From an uncultured Roseburia sp. (lineage in GTDB: Bacteria; Bacillota_A; Clostridia; Lachnospirales; Lachnospiraceae): a stretch of DNA of 64,000 bases. Shown here in pieces: positions 32,478 through 42,013 of this stretch; position 1 is the first letter of the stretch; each line of letters begins with the position of its first letter. The notes beneath the pieces were generated by a model, which was given only the letters and a program-made list of their open reading frames with translations, was not told the DNA's origin and did not search any database. Made by a program: the position numbers and the translations under genes. Where the stretch lies: contig USRX01000003.1 in NCBI GenBank assembly GCA_900557275.1, positions 1 through 64,000 on the forward strand, in the 5' to 3' direction.

Positions 32478-35153
32478 TTAGTGTGCCTCGTACCAGTTAC
32501 TGCCCGCATTGGTATCTGTCTCCAGTTTTACTTCTAAATGTGCAGCATTCTGCATTTCTTCATTCAGGATTGTCCTTACCTGTTCCACTTCTTCTTCTGC
32601 AGTCTCTACCAGAAGCTCATCATGCACCTGCAGGATCAGGCGGGACTTGAGCCCTTCCGCTGCCAGTCTGCGACGGACACGGTTCATGGCAATCTTAATA
32701 ATATCCGCCGCGGTTCCCTGAATCGGGGAATTCATTGCGATACGCTCGCCAAAGGAACGCTGCATAAAATTGCTAGAAGACAGCTCTGGAATCGGACGTC
32801 TGCGTCCAAACATGGTCGTCGCATAACCGGTCTCTTTTGCCTCGCTGACCAGATTGTCCAAAAATGTCTTGATACCCGGATATGTTTCAAAGTACCGCTC
32901 AATATATTCCTGTGCTTCTTTTCTCGTAATACTCAGTCCCTGACTTAAACCAAAGGAACTGATTCCGTATACGATACCAAAGTTGACTGCTTTAGCATTT
33001 CGTCGTTGCTGATCCGTTACTTCTTCCAACGGTGTATGGAATACCTGGGATGCTGTCATACGATGGATATCTTCCGCATGACGGTATGCATCGATCAGAT
33101 TTCGGTCGCCGGACATATGAGCCAGCACACGCAGTTCAATCTGCGAATAATCTGCATCCAGAAATACATATCCATCTTTCGGAAGAAATACTTTTCGGAT
33201 CATCCGCCCAAGTTCCATACGGATTGGAATATTCTGCAGGTTCGGTTCGGTACTGCTGATACGTCCCGTAGCAGTAATCGTCTGATTAAAGGTTCCGTGA
33301 ATCCGTCCATCTTCTGAAATATAGGTAACCAGTCCATCTGCGTAAGTAGATTTTAACTTTGCCAGCTGACGATATTCCAAAATATCTGAAACGATCGGAT
33401 AATCCGGTGCCAGTTTTTCCAGTACGCTCGCCGCCGTAGAATATCCGGTCTTCGTCTTTTTGCCATTTGGCATCTGTAATTTTTCAAACAGAATCACTCC
33501 AAGCTGCTTTGGAGAATTGATGTTAAATTCTTCTCCTGCCTGCTCATAAATCTTCTGCTCCAGTTCTGTGATACGACTCCCCAGCTGTTCACTATAGTTT
33601 TGTAAAGCTTTTGCATCGGTGCGGATACCCTCTTCTTCCATTTGTGCCAGTGTAAATACCAGCGGCATCTCCACGTCACAAAACAGATTCCACATACCAC
33701 TCTCTTTCAGTTTTTCCTGAAGGATCGGTTTTACCGACCATGCTATATAACTCTCGTAACAAGCCAGCTCTGCCAGTTTTTCCGGCGCATCTTTTTCTGC
33801 TGCGGCAATCTTTTGTTTCCCGAGAAGATCAGCCTGTGACGGAACGGTAAGCAAACCCATATAATTTTTTGCCAGATCGTCATACGGATATTCGCTTTTC
33901 AATGGATCTAATAAATATGCGGCCACCGTTGTATCAAAGCAATTCGTCTCATCGGTCAGTGGAATGTATTTCAGAATCGCTTTCAGATCCGGTGTCACGA
34001 TTTCGCCTGCCTCCTGAAGCAGCTGAGCCGTCTTATCTTTCAGATACTCTTCTGTCAAAAATCCTTCTGTTTTCACAAATACTGTCTGCTGTGTAGATAC
34101 GCAGAAAGAAAATCCGAAAAACTGCGTGCCGTCCTGAATAACTGCAACTGCCAATTGATGCATTTCCCCAGCAGCTTCTCTCTCAGATTGCTGAAGCAGT
34201 TCCAGCGTTTCTCTGAAAAAATCCTCCGCTTCATCCAACATGGTTATCGTCTTAAAATGCTGCTCTGCCGGATCTGACGGTGTCTCCACTTCAAAGCGGG
34301 ACAGCAGATTTTTAAATTCCAATCGTTTGAAATAAGTATATGCCTCCGGCGTGAACAGGTTCTGCAACGCAGCATCTTTCCGCTCATAGGTAATCTCTGC
34401 ATTGGTATCAATGGTTGCAAGCACCTTGCTCATCTGTGCCATGTCGTAATGCTCCCGCAGCGCATTCTGCGCTCTCGGCGGTTTGATCTCATCCACATGG
34501 GCATAGGCATTCTCAATGGTCTGATATGCCACGATAAGATTGGTTGCTGTTTTCTCTCCAATCCCCGGCACACCCGGTATATTATCGGACGAATCTCCCA
34601 TCAGTGCTTTCACATCAATAAATTCTTCCGGTGTTACCTGATACCGTTCTTTCACATCTGCGGCATAATAGTTTTCAATCTCCGTGCCACCCCGTTTTGT
34701 CTTCGGTATACGGATTTCAATATGTTCCGTAGCAAGCTGCAGCAGATCTCGGTCTCCGGATACGATCACGACTTCCAGTCCTTCGGCTTCACAACGTTTT
34801 CCGATAGTTCCCAGCAGATCATCAGCTTCGTAACCTGCCTTTTCCACTGTCACGATACCCATGGCATGAAGAACCTCTTTCATCAGTGGCACCTGCTCCC
34901 GCAGCTCCGGAGCCATCGGCTTTCTCGTACCTTTATAAGCGTCAAACATTTTGTGGCGGAACGTCGGTGCATGAACGTCAAATGCAACAGTAAGATAATC
35001 TGGTTTTTCTTCTTCCAGTATTTTCAGCATGATATTCAGAAAACCATACACTGCATTTGTATGGAGGCCCTCAGAATTGGTCAGATCCGGAATGCCAAAA
35101 AATGCCCTGCTCAAAATACTGTGTCCATCTATCAATACGATCTTTTCGCTCAT
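32478..35153 (-). CDS. polA: DNA polymerase I
   Basis: An 891-aa repair polymerase that removes RNA primers and fills gaps. The 5'-nuclease domain (1-290) has the DGHSILSRAFFG start and the GYEADDLLGTIG and VSGDRDLLQL metal sites. The central domain (about 310-480) has the 3'-5' exonuclease fold but no DxE motif, so proofreading appears lost, as in bacillar Pol I. The polymerase domain shows motif A DADYSQIELRVLAHMSG (about 650), motif B RRNAKAVNFGIVYG (about 705) and motif C QVHDELLVE (about 855). A 10-bp hairpin sits in the leader just before AGGAGG. Confidence 0.97.
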   Translation of the reverse strand: MSEKIVLIDGHSILSRAFFGIPDLTNSEGLHTNAVYGFLNIMLKILEEEKPDYLTVAFDVHAPTFRHKMFDAYKGTRKPMAPELREQVPLMKEVLHAMGIVTVEKAGYEADDLLGTIGKRCEAEGLEVVIVSGDRDLLQLATEHIEIRIPKTKRGGTEIENYYAADVKERYQVTPEEFIDVKALMGDSSDNIPGVPGIGEKTATNLIVAYQTIENAYAHVDEIKPPRAQNALREHYDMAQMSKVLATIDTNAEITYERKDAALQNLFTPEAYTYFKRLEFKNLLSRFEVETPSDPAEQHFKTITMLDEAEDFFRETLELLQQSEREAAGEMHQLAVAVIQDGTQFFGFSFCVSTQQTVFVKTEGFLTEEYLKDKTAQLLQEAGEIVTPDLKAILKYIPLTDETNCFDTTVAAYLLDPLKSEYPYDDLAKNYMGLLTVPSQADLLGKQKIAAAEKDAPEKLAELACYESYIAWSVKPILQEKLKESGMWNLFCDVEMPLVFTLAQMEEEGIRTDAKALQNYSEQLGSRITELEQKIYEQAGEEFNINSPKQLGVILFEKLQMPNGKKTKTGYSTAASVLEKLAPDYPIVSDILEYRQLAKLKSTYADGLVTYISEDGRIHGTFNQTITATGRISSTEPNLQNIPIRMELGRMIRKVFLPKDGYVFLDADYSQIELRVLAHMSGDRNLIDAYRHAEDIHRMTASQVFHTPLEEVTDQQRRNAKAVNFGIVYGISSFGLSQGLSITRKEAQEYIERYFETYPGIKTFLDNLVSEAKETGYATTMFGRRRPIPELSSSNFMQRSFGERIAMNSPIQGTAADIIKIAMNRVRRRLAAEGLKSRLILQVHDELLVETAEEEVEQVRTILNEEMQNAAHLEVKLETDTNAGSNWYEAH

Positions 35154-35185
35154 ACGCTTCGTCCCTCCTGCTTGTCTGTCTGATT

Positions 35186-35225
35186 TGCAGACAACCTTAT
35201 TTTTTGTTTCTGCTTGTTGTCTGCA
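35186..35225 (-). promoter_or_regulatory. polA leader hairpin with an alternative fold
   Basis: TGCAGACAAC (35186-35195) and GTTGTCTGCA (35216-35225) pair perfectly over a 20-nt A-rich loop. The first arm can instead pair with TTGTCTG at 35173-35179, close to the AGGAGG of polA. Two mutually exclusive stems next to a ribosome-binding site are a possible translational switch. Confidence 0.45.
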
Positions 35226-35302
35226 TTTTCAGATAACAATCTTTTTTCACGTCAATCCGGACATATCATCCGGTACGGAATCTTCCTTTATTATTTTGAA
35301 AT

Positions 35303-35330
35303 GCAGGTATGTGACATAACACATACCTGC
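35303..35330 (-). terminator. Hairpin after the trigger-factor-like gene
   Basis: GCAGGTATGTG (35303-35313) and CACATACCTGC (35320-35330) form a perfect 11-bp stem with a 6-nt loop, about 107 nt beyond the gene. The following minus-strand sequence is only moderately T-rich, so it is a probable terminator between the trigger-factor-like gene and polA. Confidence 0.65.
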
Positions 35331-35436
35331 TCTTCACATATGTTTCCACATATTAATTTTTTGTCTGACTGACAACATTCTTCCAAAATAAAATCCCGTT
35401 TTGTTCAGACTGTTTTTCATTTAAATCTACTGATTT

Positions 35437-36402
35437 TTACACTTCCTCTGCAAGGGAAAGCATCAGATCCATTGCTTTGCTTCCGGAAATATCCTGACGA
35501 ACCAGTTCCAGACCATGCTCGCCGATTGCTTCTTTCAGTTTGTCTACTTCCATCTGATAGTTCATTGCCATCTGGCTGAGCTCTTTTTCCAGTTCTTCAT
35601 CTGTAACTACAATATTTTCTTTTTTTGCAATCTCTGCAAGCACGCTCTGACCTTTGATCATCATCGTTGCCTGATCAACAGCACTCTGATCAAACTGCTC
35701 CTGTGTCATCTGTGCAGACTGTAAATATGCTTCAAGATTCTGACCTGCCTGCATCAGCTGCATTTTGAAGTTCTGTTTCAGATTGTCTGCTGCCACCTGA
35801 ATATCTTTTTCCGGTACTTCTACTGTACTTGTCTCCATAATTTTGGATACGATCATATCTTCTCTCTGGGAAGCAAGCTGCTGAGATTTATATTTTTTGA
35901 TCTCATTTCTTACATACTCTTTGAACTCTTCCAGTGTTTTGCACGGAGATACTCTCTGTGCCATCTCATCGCCGATCTCCGGAAGTTTTGCAGAACGTAC
36001 TTCTTTTACATCTACCTGGAAAACAGCTTCTGCGCCAGCCAGATCTTCTGCATGATAATTTTCCGGGAATGTAACTTTTACTTCTACATGATCGCCTTTT
36101 TTACTTCCTACCAACTGCTCCTCAAATCCCGGGATGAAAGAACCAGAACCAAGAACCAGCGGATAATCGCTTCCATCTCCGCCTGGAAATGCTACGCCAT
36201 CCTTGTATCCTACAAAATCAATCACGGTTTCATCGCCAGTCTCCGCAGCGTCTTCTTTTGGCTCTTTGGTAGCTGCCATCTGCTGGGCGCGTTTTAATTC
36301 TTCCTGTAATTCTTCCTCTGTAACAGTAACCTCCATCTTTGGAAGTCTGATTCCTTTATACTCTCCCAATACTACGGTAATCTTTTCGATTGCTTCGCTC
36401 AT
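35437..36402 (-). CDS. Trigger-factor-like peptidyl-prolyl isomerase lacking the ribosome-binding domain
   Basis: A 321-aa protein with a short N-terminal segment (KITVVLGEYKGIRLPKMEV). An FKBP-type prolyl isomerase domain follows (about 50-130; DFVGYKDGVAFPGG, LVLGSGSFIPGFEEQLVG), then the helical C-terminal chaperone domain of trigger factor (about 140-321). The usual N-terminal domain with its ribosomal L23-binding GFRxGKxP loop is missing, so it cannot dock at the tunnel exit in the normal way. It is probably a second, free cytosolic trigger factor; the full-length one should be elsewhere (inference). AGGAGG precedes the ATG. Confidence 0.85.
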   Translation of the reverse strand: MSEAIEKITVVLGEYKGIRLPKMEVTVTEEELQEELKRAQQMAATKEPKEDAAETGDETVIDFVGYKDGVAFPGGDGSDYPLVLGSGSFIPGFEEQLVGSKKGDHVEVKVTFPENYHAEDLAGAEAVFQVDVKEVRSAKLPEIGDEMAQRVSPCKTLEEFKEYVRNEIKKYKSQQLASQREDMIVSKIMETSTVEVPEKDIQVAADNLKQNFKMQLMQAGQNLEAYLQSAQMTQEQFDQSAVDQATMMIKGQSVLAEIAKKENIVVTDEELEKELSQMAMNYQMEVDKLKEAIGEHGLELVRQDISGSKAMDLMLSLAEEV

Positions 36403-36495
36403 AATTTGCCTCCTAATTTTTACTCTATCTGATTAAGTATACTGTATCTTCCATATAATTGCCAGAACTTTTCCCTTTTATTTTTCTATATAAAT

Positions 36496-36530
36496 ATGAC
36501 GATCCGCAGCGGCTAACTGCGGATCGTCAT
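36496..36530 (-). terminator. Terminator of the sugar ABC operon
   Basis: A 14-bp perfect stem, ATGACGATCCGCAG (36496-36509) with CTGCGGATCGTCAT (36517-36530), lies about 90 nt after the permease stop. A shorter AAACCC/GGGTTT hairpin (36589-36610) lies just before it. Together they end the three-gene operon. Confidence 0.8.
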
Positions 36531-36619
36531 CTGAGTGTTATTACACACTGATAGGGATATTATGGTATGCCGCAGGAACCATTAGGGGAAACCCGCAGCA
36601 ACAAGGGTTTTATCTGAAA

Positions 36620-37579
36620 TTAAGCTTCTTTTCGTTTGTCGATCATATCGACAGCAACTACTGCGATCAGTACTGCACCGATTACGATATTCTGTACGGA
36701 AGAATTTACGCCCATGATGTTCAGTCCTGTACTGATAACACAGAGAACGAATGCTCCAACGACTGTTTTTGCAAGTTTACCTTCACCACCAGAAAGACTG
36801 GTTCCACCGATAGCTGCCGCTGCGATTGCAAGGATATTGTAACCGCCATCTGCTACGTTCGGACTACCAGTTCCCATACGGGATGCAAGTACGATACCTG
36901 CGATTGCTGCTGCCAGACCGTTCAGGGTAAAGATCAGAATATTGTATTTATCTACGTTTACACCAGAAAGTCTTGCTGTTTTCTCATTACTACCGATGGC
37001 ATATGTATAACGACCCATCTTTGTATTTTTAATAATGTAGAGACAGATTACAAAGAAGATAATCGCAATGATAAACTGTGACGGTATGATGCCAATGGTT
37101 TTTCCACCCCAAAAAGAAAATGGAATTTTTACATTTTCCGGATGGATACCAATGGATGTCTCATGTGTAATAACAAGCGCGATACCGGATGCGGCATACA
37201 TCATACCTGCCGTCATGATGAAGAACGGTACTTTCAGCTTTGCGATGAAAAATCCGTTTATAAATCCACAGGCTGTACCAATCAGGATTGCGATGATGGA
37301 TGCCGGAAGGGTTCCCATGCCACCTTTGATCAGAAGTGCTGCCACACAGCCTACCAGTGCCGCAATAGATGGTACAGACAGATCGATCTTACCACTGATC
37401 ATAACGAATGTCATACCACAGCCAAACAGAATATATACAGCACCGGTTCTTAACAGGTTTGTAAGGTTACCGATGGAGAAGAATCCACCTGCGGTAACGG
37501 AGAAGAAAATGATCAGCGCTACCAGTATAATATAAGTACCGAATCTGTTATAAAACAATTTTCCTTTTGATACTTTCAT
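36620..37579 (-). CDS. Sugar ABC transporter permease (RbsC family)
   Basis: A 319-aa membrane protein with about eight to ten helices and the RbsC-family loop SGGEGKLAKTVVGAFVLCVI near residue 264, preceded by IAAAAIGGTSLSGGEG, the conserved contact site for the ATPase. It forms the membrane channel of a high-affinity sugar importer. It is the last gene of the binding protein-ATPase-permease operon; AGGAGG precedes the ATG, and the gap to the ATPase gene is 22 nt. The exact sugar (ribose, galactose, autoinducer-2 or other) cannot be told. Confidence 0.9.
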   Translation of the reverse strand: MKVSKGKLFYNRFGTYIILVALIIFFSVTAGGFFSIGNLTNLLRTGAVYILFGCGMTFVMISGKIDLSVPSIAALVGCVAALLIKGGMGTLPASIIAILIGTACGFINGFFIAKLKVPFFIMTAGMMYAASGIALVITHETSIGIHPENVKIPFSFWGGKTIGIIPSQFIIAIIFFVICLYIIKNTKMGRYTYAIGSNEKTARLSGVNVDKYNILIFTLNGLAAAIAGIVLASRMGTGSPNVADGGYNILAIAAAAIGGTSLSGGEGKLAKTVVGAFVLCVISTGLNIMGVNSSVQNIVIGAVLIAVVAVDMIDKRKEA

Positions 37580-37601
37580 AATTTCCTCCTAACAATGCTG
37601 C

Positions 37602-39092
37602 TTAAATATTCAGCATTAATTTCAACATTTTCTCTTTCAGATTCTCTTCTGAATCCTGGAACTCGCCAACCTTGTGTCCTTCCCGCATAACTACGATACG
37701 GTTGCACAGTCCGATCAGTTCATCTTCCTCAGAAGAAATAACGATTACACCGATGTTGCGTTTTACCAGTTTCTGAATGATCTGATAAAATTCTGCTCTC
37801 GCGCCCACATCTACGCCTCGGGTCGGCTCATCCAGAATCAGCAGCTTCGGCTCTGACATGATCCATTTACCGAAACATACTTTCTGCTGGTTACCACCAC
37901 TCAGGTTCATGATACGCTGTTCCATACCTGTACATTTGATACGGAGACGGTCGATCATATCCTGTACTTCCTTCTGTTCCTGCATCCGCTGGATGTGGAA
38001 GTGTTTGCCGAGACGATGCATGTTTGCAACGCCCATGTTCTCTCTGATAGAACGTACCGCAAGGATTCCCTCTGCCTTACGGTCCTCGCTTACATATCCG
38101 ATTCCCTGCTCTACGGCATCTACCGGATTTTTAATATGCAGCGGTTTTCCTTTATATAAAAACTCTCCTTTATCAAGATGGTAACAGCCGAAGATCGTTT
38201 TGGCGATCTCTGTTCTTCCGGCTCCTGCCAGTCCTGCAAATCCGAGTATCTCTCCCTCTTTTAATTCAAAGCTGACGTCTTCGTATTTTCCGGCACATGT
38301 GACATTTTTTGCCTCAAAGATCACATCTCCTGTCTCATGCATTTTTTCAGGGAACTGATTGGTATTTTCAGATCCGACGATTCCTGCCAGCAATCTGTGA
38401 TTATCTACATTTTTGATCTCATCTGTAAATACATTTTTTCCATCTCTCAACAATGTGATCCTGTCACAGATCTGATATACTTCAGACATACGATGTGTGA
38501 TGTATACCATTCCAACACCTTTTTTCTTCAGTCTGCCGATCAGTTCAAACAGGCTCTCTGTCTCTGTCATAGACAGGGAAGATGTCGGCTCATCAAAAAT
38601 AATGATATCCGAATTCAGATTCAAAGCTCTGGTAATCTCGATCATCTGCTGGGTCGCTACCGGAAGATTACCGGCTCTCGTATCCAGGTTCAGGTCGATA
38701 CCTACCTCCCCCATAACCTCTTTCGCACGCTTGCGCATTGCTTTCCAGTCATAGATTCCGTTTTTTGTTATTTCATTTGCAATAAAGATATTTTCCAGTA
38801 CACTTAAATGCGGTAAAATGTTCAGTTCCTGGAAAACCATGGCCACACCATCCTTCTGGGCATCTGCGACACAGGCTTTAATAGGAACTGCCCTTCCATG
38901 ATGTGTGATTTTTCCGGAATCCGGCATATATACACCCGCAAGAACTTTCATCAATGTGGATTTTCCAGCACCGTTAGCTCCCATGAGGGCGTGAACTTCA
39001 CCGGCTCTTAAGTCAAAAGACACATCATCCAGTGCTTTTGCGCCGCCAAAGGATTTGCTGATATGCTCCATGCGTAAAATTTCTTTTTCCAT
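37602..39092 (-). CDS. Sugar ABC transporter ATP-binding protein (RbsA/MglA type)
   Basis: A 496-aa ATPase formed of two ABC domains in tandem. The first has MGANGAGKSTLMKVL (Walker A, about residue 36), the degenerate signature LPVATQQMIEI and IIFDEPTSSL; the second has GLAGAGRTEIAK (about 282), LSGGNQQKVCFGKW and LILDEPTRGVDVG. This double layout is typical of monosaccharide importers of the ribose/galactose class. ATG 39092 was chosen because the preceding open frame runs through a strong GC-rich hairpin and has no ribosome-binding site. Confidence 0.95.
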   Translation of the reverse strand: MEKEILRMEHISKSFGGAKALDDVSFDLRAGEVHALMGANGAGKSTLMKVLAGVYMPDSGKITHHGRAVPIKACVADAQKDGVAMVFQELNILPHLSVLENIFIANEITKNGIYDWKAMRKRAKEVMGEVGIDLNLDTRAGNLPVATQQMIEITRALNLNSDIIIFDEPTSSLSMTETESLFELIGRLKKKGVGMVYITHRMSEVYQICDRITLLRDGKNVFTDEIKNVDNHRLLAGIVGSENTNQFPEKMHETGDVIFEAKNVTCAGKYEDVSFELKEGEILGFAGLAGAGRTEIAKTIFGCYHLDKGEFLYKGKPLHIKNPVDAVEQGIGYVSEDRKAEGILAVRSIRENMGVANMHRLGKHFHIQRMQEQKEVQDMIDRLRIKCTGMEQRIMNLSGGNQQKVCFGKWIMSEPKLLILDEPTRGVDVGARAEFYQIIQKLVKRNIGVIVISSEEDELIGLCNRIVVMREGHKVGEFQDSEENLKEKMLKLMLNI

Positions 39093-39120
39093 AGAACTCG
39101 CCTTTCTTTCTGTAAGATGC

Positions 39121-39138
39121 CCGGGCCTTACGGCCCGG
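39121..39138 (-). other. GC-rich intercistronic hairpin between binding protein and ATPase genes
   Basis: CCGGGCC (39121-39127) pairs with GGCCCGG (39132-39138) over a 4-nt loop. No U-run follows. Such hairpins after binding-protein genes protect the upstream message and lower expression of the membrane components. Confidence 0.75.
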
Positions 39139-39166
39139 AACACCTGAATGTTTCAATTTTTAAACC

Positions 39167-40285
39167 TTATTTGGTTCCCATGTCGATTCCCTTCTGCAGG
39201 AAGTTTGTCATGTAATCAGATACGCTATTTAATGCAGAACCCATTTTCCACTGTGAAAGCTCTTCGCCGTGTGGCAGGTAATCTGCTACGTTTTCAGAAG
39301 TGATGATAGTATCCGGTGTCATTGTTGTTTCCGGTACTTCCTTACCATTGATCAGGTCTACTGCCTGCTGTACTGCGTAGTATCCCTGAAGGATAGACCA
39401 GTCATAAGCTGTTGCATACATTTCGCCTTTGTTGATGGACTGCAGTGCGATTACGTTACCATCAATACCTGCTACTTTAACGCCATCAGCGCCTACTGTC
39501 ATGTTGTTCTCTTTCAGAGCTGTTACAGCGCCTACTGCCATCAGATCGTTGCAGCAGAGAACAACGTCTACATCTTTGTGTGCCTGAAGGATATCTGCCA
39601 TTGTTGTAGTAGCTGTATCCTGATCGTAACTAGCACTCTGGGATTCTACTAATTTGATTCCCTTGCTCTCGTACTCTTTAATAGCTTTCTCAAAACCAGC
39701 GGTTCTTTCCTGAGAAGAACTTGCTGCGTCTACACCACGAAGAATTACTACGTTTCCTTTTCCTCCGATGGATTCGAAGATCTGGCTTGCCATGTCATAA
39801 GCCATCTGTGTATGATCTACACCAATGTAGTTCGGCATATATTCTTTTACATCATCACCCCAGTCGTTTGTAATTGTTGTGTCAACAGTTACGAATGGGA
39901 TCTTTGCATCATGTGCTGCATTTACTGCTGCGCTCATGCCAGTGGAATCATTTGCTGTAAGGATCAGGGCATCTACACCGGAAGAGATCATGTTCTCACA
40001 TTTTGTAATCTGTCCGTCGATATCTGACTCAGTAGCAGTATTATCAACTTTTACATTTACCCCAAGATCTTTTCCTGCCAGCATTGCGCCGTATGCGATA
40101 TCCTGAAAATGTGCGTTTGTAGCAGTTTTAACAACGATACCTACGGTTGTATCACTGCTTGCTTTTTTCTCGCCAGTGCTGGAACCGTTGTCCTTTGTAT
40201 CTCCGCTTCCGCAGGCTGTCATTCCTAGTGCCATTACACCTACCATTGATGCAGCAAGAATCTTTGTAGCTAATTTTTTCTTCAT
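39167..40285 (-). CDS. Sugar-binding lipoprotein of an ABC transporter
   Basis: A 372-aa periplasmic-binding-protein-like receptor of the ribose/galactose class (Peripla_BP_4). The signal peptide (KKKLATKILAASMVG onward) ends in a lipobox MTAC near residue 25, so the protein should be anchored to the outer face of the membrane. A Ser/Lys-rich tether follows, then the two-lobed fold (GIVVKTATNAHFQDIAYGA; VDALILTANDSTG; DVVLCCNDLMAVGAV). The first gene of the operon, it has a strong AAGGAGG and a hairpin after it, both of which favour high expression of the receptor over the transporter. Confidence 0.93.
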   Translation of the reverse strand: MKKKLATKILAASMVGVMALGMTACGSGDTKDNGSSTGEKKASSDTTVGIVVKTATNAHFQDIAYGAMLAGKDLGVNVKVDNTATESDIDGQITKCENMISSGVDALILTANDSTGMSAAVNAAHDAKIPFVTVDTTITNDWGDDVKEYMPNYIGVDHTQMAYDMASQIFESIGGKGNVVILRGVDAASSSQERTAGFEKAIKEYESKGIKLVESQSASYDQDTATTTMADILQAHKDVDVVLCCNDLMAVGAVTALKENNMTVGADGVKVAGIDGNVIALQSINKGEMYATAYDWSILQGYYAVQQAVDLINGKEVPETTMTPDTIITSENVADYLPHGEELSQWKMGSALNSVSDYMTNFLQKGIDMGTK

Positions 40286-40377
40286 CCTTAATTCCTCCTT
40301 AAAATAAGTACAGTAATGTTCATTTTCCTATTTTTTAAATATCCCCTTGAACCCTTTTACTGTTTTTCTTTGCTGTA

Positions 40378-40430
40378 ACTATACTATACCATTTTTTGTA
40401 ATCCCAAATTATTCCGATAAACCATTTATC
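40378..40430 (-). promoter_or_regulatory. Sugar ABC operon promoter with upstream palindrome
   Basis: On the minus strand TTGGGA (40407-40402) and TATAGT (40383-40378) are 18 nt apart. Just upstream of the -35 is a perfect palindrome GATAAA-TGG-TTTATC (40430-40416), placed like an activator site. A second palindrome TGGTATACCA (40494-40503) lies further out, between this promoter and that of pyrB. Confidence 0.5.
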
Positions 40431-40523
40431 AATCCACTTTTGAAATGAGCGTATCCAGTTGGGTTTATCAAAATGATACCTCAAAAATACTCATGGTATA
40501 CCAATGTTTTTTCTATTACCTCA

Positions 40524-40552
40524 TTGAATTTTAAATCTGATTATTATATGAT
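40524..40552 (+). promoter_or_regulatory. pyrBI promoter
   Basis: TTGAAT (40524-40529) and TATGAT (40547-40552) are 17 nt apart, 80 nt before the pyrB start. The leader contains no clear PyrR-binding hairpin or terminator. Confidence 0.6.
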
Positions 40553-40632
40553 AGTTTTAACAAAAATGTACTCTTAGAAGTTTCATCTAAAAAATTTCAG
40601 GAGTATATAAAAAAAGCATAAGGAGAAAATAT

Positions 40633-41550
40633 ATGAGACATTTAATGAGTCCATTGGACTTTTCGACAGAAGAACTGGACAGGCTTCTGTGTCTGGCAAA
40701 TGACATTGAGGCAAATCCTCAAAAATATGCACATGCCTGCGAAGGGAAAAAGCTTGCAACCCTTTTCTATGAGCCAAGTACCCGCACCCGCCTGAGCTTT
40801 GAAGCTGCCATGCTCAACCTTGGCGGACAGATTTTAGGATTTTCCAGTGCCAACAGTTCCTCTGCGGCAAAAGGAGAAAGCGTTGCAGATACGATCCGTG
40901 TGATCTCCTGTTATGCAGATATCTGTGCCATGCGCCATCCAAAAGAAGGCGCTCCGCTGGTTGCTTCCTTACATTCTTCGATTCCGGTCATCAATGCCGG
41001 CGATGGCGGTCATCAGCATCCAACTCAGACTCTTACAGATCTTCTTACCATTCATAGTCTGAAAGGGCATTTTGACAATCTGACCATTGGGCTCTGCGGT
41101 GATCTGAAATTTGGTCGTACTGTACATTCCCTGATCAAAGCTCTCGTACGCTATGAGAATGTACGTTTTATTCTGATTTCTCCGGAAGAATTAAAACTTC
41201 CAAGTTATATCCGTGAAGATGTACTTGATAAAAATAATATTCAGTATGAAGAAGTTGTCCGCATGGAGGATGCGCTCCCACAGCTTGACATTTTGTACAT
41301 GACCCGTGTCCAGAAAGAACGCTTCTTTAATGAAGAAGATTACATCCGCATGAAAGATTTCTATATTTTAAATAAAGAGAAAATGAAACTTGCCCCGGAA
41401 GATATGCTGGTACTGCATCCGCTGCCAAGGGTAAATGAAATCTCTACAGAAATCGATGACGACCCGAGAGCTGTTTACTTTAAACAGGTGCAGTACGGTG
41501 TCTATGTGCGTATGGCTCTGATTCTTACTTTACTGGAGGTGGAAGTATAA
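40633..41550 (+). CDS. pyrB: Aspartate carbamoyltransferase catalytic subunit
   Basis: A 305-aa enzyme joining carbamoyl phosphate and aspartate, the first committed step of pyrimidine synthesis. The carbamoyl-phosphate loop [15 protein letters not shown] (about residue 47), the H134 region [11 protein letters not shown] (about 128) and LHPLPRV (about 262) are all present. AAGGAG lies 7 nt before the ATG. The last A of its stop starts the pyrI ATG (TAATG), coupling translation and so subunit ratio. The presence of pyrI indicates an allosterically controlled holoenzyme. Confidence 0.98.
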   Translation: MRHLMSPLDFSTEELDRLLCLANDIEANPQKYAHACEGKKLATLFYEPSTRTRLSFEAAMLNLGGQILGFSSANSSSAAKGESVADTIRVISCYADICAMRHPKEGAPLVASLHSSIPVINAGDGGHQHPTQTLTDLLTIHSLKGHFDNLTIGLCGDLKFGRTVHSLIKALVRYENVRFILISPEELKLPSYIREDVLDKNNIQYEEVVRMEDALPQLDILYMTRVQKERFFNEEDYIRMKDFYILNKEKMKLAPEDMLVLHPLPRVNEISTEIDDDPRAVYFKQVQYGVYVRMALILTLLEVEV

Positions 41551-41978
41551 TGTTAAATGTAGGTGCTATTAAAGAAGGTTTTGTTCTGGATCATATCAAA
41601 GCTGGCATGAGCCTTTCTATCTATCATGATCTGAAACTGGATGAGCTGGACTGCTGCGTAGCCATCATTCGTAATGCAAAAAGTAATAAAATGGGAAAAA
41701 AAGATATTCTGAAAGTGGAATGCAATATTGATGCTTTGGATCTGGATATTCTGGGCTTTATTGATCACAATATTACCGTTAATATCATCAAAGATGAAAA
41801 AATCGTTGAAAAACGTGCCCTTCAGCTGCCAAAAGAAATTCACAATGTCATTTCCTGCTCCAATCCTCGATGTATCACTTCTATTGAACAGGAGTTAGAG
41901 CAGATTTTCTACCTGACAGATCCGGACAAGGAAATCTATCGCTGCAAATACTGCGAAGAGAAATATTCCCGGAAATAA
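41550..41978 (+). CDS. pyrI: Aspartate carbamoyltransferase regulatory subunit
   Basis: A 142-aa regulatory subunit. The N-terminal allosteric domain (NVGAIKEGFVLDHIKAG) binds CTP/ATP, and the C-terminal zinc domain has the four ligands in CSNPRC...YRCKYCEEKY that tie it to PyrB. It confers feedback control on the catalytic subunit. The gene overlaps pyrB by 1 nt and is followed by a strong terminator. Bacillus has no PyrI; many Clostridia do, consistent with the proposed taxonomy. Confidence 0.97.
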   Translation: MLNVGAIKEGFVLDHIKAGMSLSIYHDLKLDELDCCVAIIRNAKSNKMGKKDILKVECNIDALDLDILGFIDHNITVNIIKDEKIVEKRALQLPKEIHNVISCSNPRCITSIEQELEQIFYLTDPDKEIYRCKYCEEKYSRK

Positions 41979-42013
41979 TTCCAGTCATTTTTTGAATTTA
42001 TTCACATAGAAAA

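Noticed and set aside
40553..40632. PyrR-type attenuator before pyrB
   Set aside because: No terminator with U-run or conserved PyrR-binding loop is visible in the 80-nt leader.
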